Origin: Planctomyces sp.
Lineage (GTDB): Bacteria; Planctomycetota; Planctomycetia; Planctomycetales; Planctomycetaceae
Length of the DNA stretch: 6,524 bases
Direction: 5' to 3'
Assembly: GCA_005809115.1 (NCBI GenBank)
Contig: SYLK01000350.1
Location: 1 to 6,524 of the forward strand
The notes beneath the pieces were generated by a model. That model saw nothing but the letters and a program-made list of their open reading frames with translations. It searched no databases and was not told where the DNA came from. The translations under genes and the position numbers were made by a program. Numbering within the stretch: the first letter of the stretch is position 1; the number at the start of each line of letters is the position of its first letter. Positions 1 to 5,470 of the stretch are shown in pieces.

Positions 1-29
1 CAGGATCTGCCCGACGGTGCCGCGAACGC
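1..29. repeat. Left arm of a perfect 29-bp inverted repeat (partner 509-537)
   Basis: Bases 1-29 are the exact reverse complement of 509-537, and identity stops at base 30 against 508. The right copy lies inside the conserved ATP-grasp domain, where it encodes residues WQDLPDGAAN in the sense direction. The left copy is the antisense version and falls at the apparent end of the same gene. It begins exactly at the first base of the window, so it may extend further left. A fold-back or chimeric contig end is the simplest explanation. Confidence 0.9.
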
Positions 30-1194
30 ATTGTCCCGGCGTCGCTGAGAGCGTTTCCGAGTGCGGCGTGATTCCCCCGCTGACATCGAAAGAGACCTTC
101 CCCGAGTTCCAGCGTGCGGGGCGATGTCGCGCAGACGGCAGGCCAAGCAGCCGCGCCGCGAGATTTTCCGAGGACAGCGCCCGGTATCCAACAAAGCTGG
201 TGCACAGACGAGGATTGACTTCCACGATCACGACCTGCTCCGGCAACGCCTCGTCCATGATGACGTCGACGCCCAGATATCCTCGGAAGCCGCCGACCGC
301 GGAACTCATGCGACGCGCCAGTTTCTCGACCACCTCACACACCCGCGGGGCCGCGGGTACCACGCCTCCGCGATACTGCAGTGATGTGCCATCGCAGTCA
401 AGACACTGCTCGGCAGCCGGCAGAATTGTCGTTTCCTCAGTCTCGTCGCCGCCAATCAATCCGAAGGAACACGCCTGACCGCTGACAAACGGCTGCGCGA
501 TCAGAGGAGCGTTCGCGGCACCGTCGGGCAGATCCTGCCAGCGAACCCGCGAATCGCGCACGATCCGGACCCCATCACTCCCGGCACCATCGCGCGGCTT
601 GATGACGACAGCTGGCGTCCCTCTGGAATCCTGGGCGGAATCACCGTGCCGGCCACCGTCCTGCGATCGCAGCAGGATCTCGGCCACGCCTCTGTCGATC
701 AGTCGTGTCGGGATCGTCGGCAGACCATGTGCCGAGAGCCACTGCCATGTGGCGAGCTTGTCGGTGAACCAGCGGGTACGCTGATCATCGAGATTCAGCA
801 GGACGGGCAAAGTGCCGGACGGCCGCGGGCGATCGCACGGATGCAGGTGCTCGACAGTGCGAAGCAGCAGCTCCAGGATACCCCCGGATTCCGGCGCGAC
901 CAGCAATACCGCGTCGACGGCGGCCGCGGTCTGTCGCAGCGTCTGCAGCAGATCCTGCTCGGACCAAATCGGGATCGTCGTCAACGACGGTCCCCGGGGC
1001 AGACAATTCGGCACGCCCGCACCCAGGAAGGTCGTGACCGTGAGATCGGGCAATGCCAGAAAGTCGCTGACCACCGCCTGCAGCATCGCCGCGGCTTCTT
1101 GACGCATTGATGCTGTGGCTGCAAAAAAAGCCTCCGGGACGGCCTGCAGGTACTCAACACACAGGATCCGGTTTGTCAGCGATATTCTTCCCAC
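1..1194 (-). CDS. ATP-grasp ligase, MfnD-like (tyramine-glutamate ligase type), 3' end cut by window edge
   Basis: The frame is open from a GTG at 1194 to the left edge, giving 398 codons with no stop. An N-terminal Rossmann-like segment begins NRILCVEYLQ (residues 8-17). The ATP-grasp features follow: TDK around 144-146, VVIKPRDGAGSDGVRIV at 196-212 (Lys199 and the glycine-rich loop), QPFVSGQACSFGLI at 234-247, GYLGVDVIM at 305-313, and VVIVEVNPR at 321-329, where Glu325 and Asn327 match the usual Mg-binding E-x-N pair. ATP-grasp enzymes couple ATP hydrolysis to ligation of a carboxylate to an amine. The overall pattern resembles the COG1821/MfnD group, which joins glutamate to tyramine in methanofuran synthesis; that substrate is inferred. 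The start overlaps the upstream BON gene by 19 bp. A CTG at 1179-1177, which forms CTGA with that gene's stop and follows GGAAGA by 6 nt, is an alternative. The last roughly 10 codons lie in an inverted repeat that may be an assembly artefact. The ATP-grasp class is near certain; the substrate is not. Confidence 0.85.
   Translation of the reverse strand, partial: MGRISLTNRILCVEYLQAVPEAFFAATASMRQEAAAMLQAVVSDFLALPDLTVTTFLGAGVPNCLPRGPSLTTIPIWSEQDLLQTLRQTAAAVDAVLLVAPESGGILELLLRTVEHLHPCDRPRPSGTLPVLLNLDDQRTRWFTDKLATWQWLSAHGLPTIPTRLIDRGVAEILLRSQDGGRHGDSAQDSRGTPAVVIKPRDGAGSDGVRIVRDSRVRWQDLPDGAANAPLIAQPFVSGQACSFGLIGGDETEETTILPAAEQCLDCDGTSLQYRGGVVPAAPRVCEVVEKLARRMSSAVGGFRGYLGVDVIMDEALPEQVVIVEVNPRLCTSFVGYRALSSENLAARLLGLPSARHRPARWNSGKVSFDVSGGITPHSETLSATPGQCVRGTVGQIL
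509..537. repeat. Right arm of the 29-bp inverted repeat (partner 1-29)
   Basis: This is the exact inverted partner of bases 1-29. This copy reads naturally as part of the ATP-grasp protein, just before the QPFVSG motif, so it is probably the original and the copy at the window edge the derived one. Confidence 0.9.
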
Positions 1195-1493
1195 GAAACT
1201 GTATACCGGGAATCCGCCAGCGCCCCGGCATCTGCGGGGTCTTCGTCGGCACCGCAGACCACCAGATGATTCAGAATGCGGTTCACTCCGGGGATCTTTC
1301 GCACGGCATCGCAGATATCAAAAGACTCATCAGCAAATGTCACAACCCCCTGGAGGCAGATTCCGTTCCGCGTTCGTCTGACAACCAGTGACGAGAGTTT
1401 GACTCTGTCGGTCGCCAGCAGTTCTCGACGCACATCAGATTCCACATCATGGCAGGACCTGGCCTGCGGCAAGTCGATCAGCTCGGTTGGCAT
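1176..1493 (-). CDS. Small BON-domain protein
   Basis: This encodes 105 residues. Residues about 17-80 fit a BON domain: an amphipathic helix (ESDVRRELLATDRV), then a strand pair (LSSLVVRRTRNGICLQGVV), a helix (ADESFDICDAVRKIPGV) and a final strand (NRILNHLVV). BON domains are small alpha/beta modules often linked to membrane or phospholipid binding and found in OsmY-type proteins. This copy has no signal peptide or membrane segment, so it is probably cytoplasmic; the acidic tail (about residues 83-105) is unassigned. The ATG at 1493 was chosen because GGAGG (1499-1503) lies 5 nt upstream. The frame stays open to an ATG at 1607, but the extra 38 residues have no clear Shine-Dalgarno site and do not look like domain sequence. 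The stop overlaps the start of the downstream ATP-grasp gene, so the two are probably cotranscribed and translationally coupled. Its role beside the ligase is unknown. Confidence 0.75.
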   Translation of the reverse strand: MPTELIDLPQARSCHDVESDVRRELLATDRVKLSSLVVRRTRNGICLQGVVTFADESFDICDAVRKIPGVNRILNHLVVCGADEDPADAGALADSRYTVSWEEYR

Positions 1494-1498
1494 GAGAT

Positions 1499-1503
1499 CC
1501 TCC
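1499..1503 (-). promoter_or_regulatory. Ribosome binding site of the BON-domain gene
   Basis: The minus strand reads GGAGG followed by 5 nt (ATCTC) and then ATG at 1493. This site decides the start of the BON gene in favour of 1493 over the longer open frame from 1607. Confidence 0.7.
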
Positions 1504-1723
1504 GCGCCAAAGCAGGGAAGGAAGGGAACTTCCACGGCGGCGAGCACTGCACGGGCAGATGGCAGTCCTTTCTGCTGTCGGTAACCACAGCCTTCAGTCG
1601 ACCGCATCAGAATCAGAATTTCGATTCAGACGACTGGCTCAGACAGACGGCTGGCAATGTTCGACCTGCTCGTCATGATACCCGACGGTTCTGATTCAGC
1701 CAGATGGAAATCCCCGTTTCCCG

Positions 1724-1742
1724 CGAAATCGCGCCGATTTCG
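1724..1742. repeat. Perfect dyad, 8-bp arms with 3-nt spacer (possible operator)
   Basis: CGAAATCG and CGATTTCG flank a CGC spacer, making a perfect dyad in the divergent intergenic region. It is not placed like an intrinsic terminator, because an A-run follows it on plus and no T-run follows it on minus. A dimeric regulator's operator between divergent units is possible, but no regulator gene is in the window. Confidence 0.5.
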
Positions 1743-1801
1743 AAAAAGTCGCTTGATTTGAATTCAGGTGCTGATTTACAGGGTGCCGAACAGAAGTCGC
1801 G

Positions 1802-1826
1802 GAACAGGCTGCGCGAAGCCCTGTTC
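1802..1826. repeat. Imperfect dyad GAACAGG...CCTGTTC
   Basis: Seven-base arms (1802-1808 and 1820-1826) flank an 11-nt centre in which CT and AG can extend the stem with one bulged base. It lies just upstream of the candidate extended -10 element, so it could be an operator or an RNA hairpin. It may also be chance. Confidence 0.35.
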
Positions 1827-1829
1827 ACC

Positions 1830-1838
1830 TGTTATGAT
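1830..1838 (+). promoter_or_regulatory. Candidate extended -10 promoter for the amidohydrolase operon
   Basis: TGTTATGAT fits a TGn-extended -10 element (TATGAT against TATAAT). The region 17 nt upstream has no recognisable -35 hexamer. It lies about 140 nt before the GTG start at 1976 in the AT-richer intergenic DNA. Promoter rules in planctomycetes are poorly transferable, so this is only a candidate. Confidence 0.2.
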
Positions 1839-1963
1839 TTTCAATCAGTGATCGCGGTGATATCCTGGAGCAGCAGCCCGCGGCAGCTGCCGCAGTGGAT
1901 TCCAGCTGTCCTGCTCGCCTTCAGGGGGGAGTCAGACGCGGGATCCGGCGGGCATTCCAAAAA

Positions 1964-1969
1964 AGGGGA
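1964..1969 (+). promoter_or_regulatory. Ribosome binding site deciding the GTG start of the amidohydrolase
   Basis: AGGGGA lies 6 nt before the GTG at 1976. The frame is open back to an ATG at 1895, but that start lacks a comparable site and would add an arginine-rich stretch that does not look like an M20 N-terminus. Confidence 0.55.
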
Positions 1970-1975
1970 CAGAGC

Positions 1976-3325
1976 GTGTCAGATCGAGCAGCGATGAAGC
2001 GGTCCGTGTGCCAGGCGGTGGACGCTCGCCGTGACAGGATCGTGGGGCTGGGCGAAGCGATCATGGACCATGCGGAGCTGGGGTTCAAGGAATTCCGGAC
2101 GGCCGATCGTGTTCAGGATGTTCTGACGGAAGTCCGGCTGCCGTTTGACGCCGGTCTGGCCATCACGGGTGTGAAGGCCGTGCTGCGCGGGGGAAAGCCG
2201 GGGCCCACGGTGGCGCTGATGGGGGAACTGGACGCACTGCTGCTGCCCGAACATCCTCGAGCCAACCCGAACACGGGAGCCGCACATGCCTGTGGTCACA
2301 ACGCGCAGATTGCCGGACTGATGGGCGCGGCGCTGGGACTTTGTGACTCCGGTATCGCTCCTCAGCTGTCGGGCAACATCGTATTCCTCGCGGTTCCGGC
2401 CGAAGAGTATGTCGAAATCGGCTACCGCATCGGACTGGTGCAGGCGGGCCGCACGTCGTTTCTGACGGGCAAGCAGGAACTGATCCGGCTAGGCTGCTTC
2501 GACGACATCGACATGGCGATCATGATTCATTCGATCAGTCCGGAGTTTCTGGAAGGTGCCATTGGTGTTCCGGTGTCATCAAACGGGTTTCTGGCCAAGA
2601 ACGTGCGATTCACGGGCCGGGCGGCTCATGCCGGGGCGGCGCCCGAGCAGGGCGTGAATGCGATGTACGCTGCCACACTCGCCCTCCAGGCTGTGAACGC
2701 CCAGCGCGAAACATTTCGCGACGAAGACTGCGTGCGGGTGCATCCGATCATTACCAAAGGCGGGGACCTGGTGAATGTGATCCCGGCGGACGTGTGCCTG
2801 GAAACGTACATCCGGGCGAAGTCGCCGGCGGCCATGCTGGACGCGGCACAGAAATTTGATCGGGCGATGTACGGGGCGGCGGTGGCCATGGGGTGTGAGG
2901 TCGAAGTGGCCACTGTGCCCGGAAATCTGCCGCTGCGAAACGACCCCCGCCTGGCGGAGTTATTTCGGGATAATGCGGAAACACTGTTTGGACCAGGGAC
3001 CTGCCGAGAGTATCCGCACAGTGGCGGATCGACCGACGCGGGTGATCTCAGTCAGCTCATGCCGCTCCTGCATCCCATGATGTCCGGTGCGAGCGGGGCG
3101 GTGCACAGCGTGGACTGGCACATCTCCGACACGGAGGCAGGCTACCTGTCTCCCGCGAAAACGCTGGCCATGATGGCGATCGATCTGCTGTCAGACGATG
3201 CACAGCGCGCCCGGGAGGTGCTTTCCCACCACCGGCCGGTGATGTCGAAGCACGAATATCTGGAGCAGCAGAATGCCGTGTTTCGGACGCAGCACTTTGA
3301 TGGTGCCAGGATGAGCCTTCGATGA
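1976..3325 (+). CDS. M20-family metallo-amidohydrolase (AbgB/HmrA-like)
   Basis: The predicted 449-residue cytoplasmic enzyme hydrolyses an amide bond, typically of an N-acyl amino acid or a small peptide conjugate, using a two-metal site. The expected M20 elements are present: the N-terminal helix with HAELGFKEFRTADRV, then GPTVALMGELDAL, TGAAHACGHNAQ (His104, Cys106, His108), VPAEE (Glu143 as probable general base, Glu144 as ligand), IMIHS (His185), the dimerisation-domain motif GRAAHAG (His218), and a C-terminal AVHSVDWH (His377). By analogy with plant IAA-amino acid hydrolases, Cys106, His108, Glu144, His185 and His377 form the metal site, so the enzyme looks intact. The canonical GHD is GHN here (Asn109), and a segment between Glu144 and His185 (about 145-183) appears longer than in classical M20D enzymes, as in an uncharacterised COG1473 subgroup. 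The start is GTG with AGGGGA 6 nt upstream; ATG at 1994 is an alternative. The stop overlaps the next gene by 4 bp. The substrate cannot be told from sequence. Confidence 0.9.
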   Translation: MSDRAAMKRSVCQAVDARRDRIVGLGEAIMDHAELGFKEFRTADRVQDVLTEVRLPFDAGLAITGVKAVLRGGKPGPTVALMGELDALLLPEHPRANPNTGAAHACGHNAQIAGLMGAALGLCDSGIAPQLSGNIVFLAVPAEEYVEIGYRIGLVQAGRTSFLTGKQELIRLGCFDDIDMAIMIHSISPEFLEGAIGVPVSSNGFLAKNVRFTGRAAHAGAAPEQGVNAMYAATLALQAVNAQRETFRDEDCVRVHPIITKGGDLVNVIPADVCLETYIRAKSPAAMLDAAQKFDRAMYGAAVAMGCEVEVATVPGNLPLRNDPRLAELFRDNAETLFGPGTCREYPHSGGSTDAGDLSQLMPLLHPMMSGASGAVHSVDWHISDTEAGYLSPAKTLAMMAIDLLSDDAQRAREVLSHHRPVMSKHEYLEQQNAVFRTQHFDGARMSLR

Positions 3326-5457
3326 AGTCGCCGCAGTGGCAGCGCGTTCGGAGGCGGGGTGTCCTGGTCAGCCTGACCGCCCTCGCGGCCGGAGTCACCG
3401 GCTGGCGCTGGCTCCGGACTGCCCGCCGCCCCAACCTGCTGCTGATCACACTCGACACAACTCGCGCGGATCGGATCGGTTGTTACGGATGTGCGACGGC
3501 TCAGACACCGGCGCTGGATTCGCTGGCAGCCGGCGGAGTCCTGTTTGAGAGGGCATCTGCGGCCGCTCCGCTGACCCTGCCATCGCACACGACCATGATG
3601 ACCGGCTTGTATCCGCAGGAACACGGTCTGCTGACAAACGGACGGGGACGTCTGGAACAGGACATTCCGACCCTCGCCGAAGTCCTCCGGTTGGCCGGGT
3701 ACGACACGGCCGCCTTCGTCGCCTCGTTCGTGCTGCACGCCAAATTCGGGCTGGATCGCGGTTTCAGTATTTACGACGACGACCTGGCCGATCCCGGCGC
3801 CCCGCCGTCGCAGGGCATGTACCGCCAGCGAAGCGGAGCGCGCGTGGCGGAATCCGCGCTCGCATGGCTCCGACAGCGGCGCTCCGCCCCGTTCTTCTGC
3901 TGGGTCCATCTGTATGACCCGCATGATCCGTACGTCGCCCATCCCGACGAATTTGGCGATCGCTTCGCGGCAAACCCGTACGATGGTGAAATCGCTTATA
4001 TGGATCTGCAGGTGCAGAAGCTGCTGAGTGATCTCGACAGCCGGGGGCTCCGCGACGAGACTCTGATCGTGGCCGTGGGAGATCACGGTGAGAGTCTGGG
4101 CGAGCACCACGAGCAGCAGCATGGGCTGACCCTGTATCAGGCGGCGATGCACGTGCCCTGGATCTTTTCGGGCTGGGGGGTGACGACGCCGGGTCGGCGG
4201 ATTCCTCACACGGTGTCGCTGATCGAACTGATGCCCACGGTCCTGGACATTGCAGGACTGGCTGACGCGGCACTGACTGCCAGTCGCAGCCTCCGTCCGG
4301 CACTCTCCGGAGCCGAGATTGTGCCGCGTGAATGCTGTGCGGCGACCGACGATCCACTGCTGGAACACGGCTGGGCACCACTCAGAAGTCTTACCACGCA
4401 GAACTGGAAGTTCATCCGCTCGGTGCAGCCGGAACTCTACGACCTGACGGCCGATCCGCGGGAAGAAACCAATCTGGCTGCCACACAGCCGGATCGGGCG
4501 GCTGAACTGGACGGACGGCTGGCCGCACTCGAGCAGGTCATGGTCGTACGCACCGCAGCGGCCGTGGAATTAACACCCCGCGAACGGCGAGCCCTCGCCA
4601 GTCTGGGATATGTCGCCGATGCCGGCCCGGCGCCCACAGCCGACGAACGCGATGCACCACTGCCCGACGTCAAACAGATGCTGCCACTGTATAATCAGGT
4701 TGAGGCCGCCTATCAGCTGCTGACCAGCGGCGACGCTGTGGCAGCAGAACGTCGGCTGAGGGAACTGCTGGCTGAGAACCCCGAGTACACCCGGACGCAG
4801 CTCTATCTCGCCTCTGCCCTGACTGACCTGCAGCGATTCGCCGAGAGCACGGAACTGGCGCGGCAGGTTCTCGCCCAGGACCCGGACAACGTTCGGTGGT
4901 CCGCGATGGCCTTCTTCCTGCTGGGGGCCAACGCGTGGGGTGAGCAGAAAATCGCTGAGGCGGCTGAAAGCTTTCGGCGGGCAGCAGAGATCGAACCGGC
5001 AGCTCCGGCGCTGTTTCACCTGGGCAGCGCGCAGCTCGAACTGGGTGACGCTGGCGGTGCCGAGAAATCCTTTCGCGACGCACTCGAACAGGACGAAGGG
5101 TACGTACGGGCACACCAGGCACTGGGAATGCTGCTGACTCGCCAGGGACGAATCAAGGACGCGATCGGTCACTTTCGAGAAGCTGTTCGGTTCGACCCGG
5201 CCATGGTCGAAGCGCACGGCAACCTCGCTGTCCTGCTGGCCGGTCAGCGCCGTTTCTCGGAAGCCGGTGAGCATTTCGCGACGGCTGCGCGACTCCGACC
5301 AGACAACGCCGAACTGCGGTTCAATTACGGATCGTTTCTGCTGCTGCAGGGGCAACTGGAGGCCGGGATTCGCGAACTGGAAGAAACCCTCCGAATTGAT
5401 CCACAACACCAGCAGGCGGCCGTGCGGCTCGAACAGGCCCGCAGCCTGCGCAGATAA
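3322..5457 (+). CDS. Membrane-anchored sulfatase-fold hydrolase fused to TPR repeats
   Basis: This encodes 711 residues. An N-terminal RVRRR followed by a hydrophobic stretch (about 13-31) suggests an uncleaved signal anchor with the rest outside the inner membrane. Residues about 36-430 are a sulfatase/alkaline-phosphatase-superfamily domain: NLLLITLDTTRAD (Asp45), PLTLPSHTTMMTGLYP (Thr85), WVHLYDPHDPY (His196, His201), AVGDHGESLGEH (Asp254, His255), and the C-terminal hallmark ELYDLTADPREETNLA. Thr85 replaces the Cys/Ser that becomes formylglycine in sulfatases, and Thr46 replaces the second Asp of the usual DD pair. Asp45, Thr85, Asp254 and His255 would fit a one-metal site with a Thr nucleophile, as in phospho-transferring relatives, so sulfatase activity is doubtful. 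Residues about 455-695 hold roughly seven 34-residue TPRs, probably for protein contact. The start ATG overlaps the amidohydrolase stop (ATGA), implying translational coupling. The fold is certain; the reaction and substrate are unknown. Confidence 0.9.
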   Translation: MKSPQWQRVRRRGVLVSLTALAAGVTGWRWLRTARRPNLLLITLDTTRADRIGCYGCATAQTPALDSLAAGGVLFERASAAAPLTLPSHTTMMTGLYPQEHGLLTNGRGRLEQDIPTLAEVLRLAGYDTAAFVASFVLHAKFGLDRGFSIYDDDLADPGAPPSQGMYRQRSGARVAESALAWLRQRRSAPFFCWVHLYDPHDPYVAHPDEFGDRFAANPYDGEIAYMDLQVQKLLSDLDSRGLRDETLIVAVGDHGESLGEHHEQQHGLTLYQAAMHVPWIFSGWGVTTPGRRIPHTVSLIELMPTVLDIAGLADAALTASRSLRPALSGAEIVPRECCAATDDPLLEHGWAPLRSLTTQNWKFIRSVQPELYDLTADPREETNLAATQPDRAAELDGRLAALEQVMVVRTAAAVELTPRERRALASLGYVADAGPAPTADERDAPLPDVKQMLPLYNQVEAAYQLLTSGDAVAAERRLRELLAENPEYTRTQLYLASALTDLQRFAESTELARQVLAQDPDNVRWSAMAFFLLGANAWGEQKIAEAAESFRRAAEIEPAAPALFHLGSAQLELGDAGGAEKSFRDALEQDEGYVRAHQALGMLLTRQGRIKDAIGHFREAVRFDPAMVEAHGNLAVLLAGQRRFSEAGEHFATAARLRPDNAELRFNYGSFLLLQGQLEAGIRELEETLRIDPQHQQAAVRLEQARSLRR

Positions 5458-5459
5458 TC

Positions 5460-5464
5460 GGGAG
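5460..5464 (+). promoter_or_regulatory. Ribosome binding site of the PA14/cytochrome gene
   Basis: GGGAG sits 6 nt before ATG 5471 and starts 3 nt after the stop codon of the sulfatase-fold gene. It is the best Shine-Dalgarno site in this frame and the main reason for placing the start at 5471 despite the repeats that follow. Confidence 0.55.
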
Positions 5465-5470
5465 CACCAG

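Larger units (their letters stand above)
1494..1975. other. Divergent intergenic region of about 480 bp
   Basis: This stretch separates the minus-strand BON/ATP-grasp unit from the plus-strand amidohydrolase operon and must contain both promoters. It is visibly more AT-rich between about 1600 and 1860 than the genes around it. It holds a perfect 8-bp-arm dyad (1724-1742), an imperfect dyad (1802-1826), a GAATC/GATTC pair (about 1608-1625), and weak promoter-like hexamers on both strands: TATGAT at 1833-1838 on plus, and TATCAT at 1680-1675 on minus with no good -35. Open frames here, such as a 97-codon plus-strand frame starting at 1704, show no recognisable protein features and no good ribosome binding site. 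No RNA gene was recognised. Confidence 0.6.

Noticed and set aside
17..1110. Several plus-strand open frames in the first 1.1 kb
   Set aside because: They lie antisense to the ATP-grasp gene, whose motifs on the minus strand are unambiguous. Their products are Arg/Ser/Pro-rich without family features.
1494..1607. Longer N-terminus of the BON protein starting at 1607
   Set aside because: ATG 1493 has GGAGG at good spacing, and the extra 38 residues show no domain or signal features.
1895..1975. Upstream ATG of the amidohydrolase frame
   Set aside because: There is no convincing ribosome binding site there, the added residues are unlike M20 N-termini, and GTG 1976 has AGGGGA at 6 nt.
1704..1997. 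97-codon plus-strand frame in the intergenic region
   Set aside because: It has no clear Shine-Dalgarno site, overlaps the amidohydrolase start, and shows no conserved-looking segment. It contains the dyads instead.
3142..4368. Long minus-strand open frame of 408 codons opposite the sulfatase-fold gene
   Set aside because: It is antisense to a clearly conserved catalytic domain, has no recognisable motif, and is the kind of frame expected opposite GC-rich coding DNA.
4570..5409. Minus-strand open frame of 279 codons opposite the TPR region
   Set aside because: It mirrors the codon pattern of the TPR coding sequence, with low-complexity composition and no domain signal.
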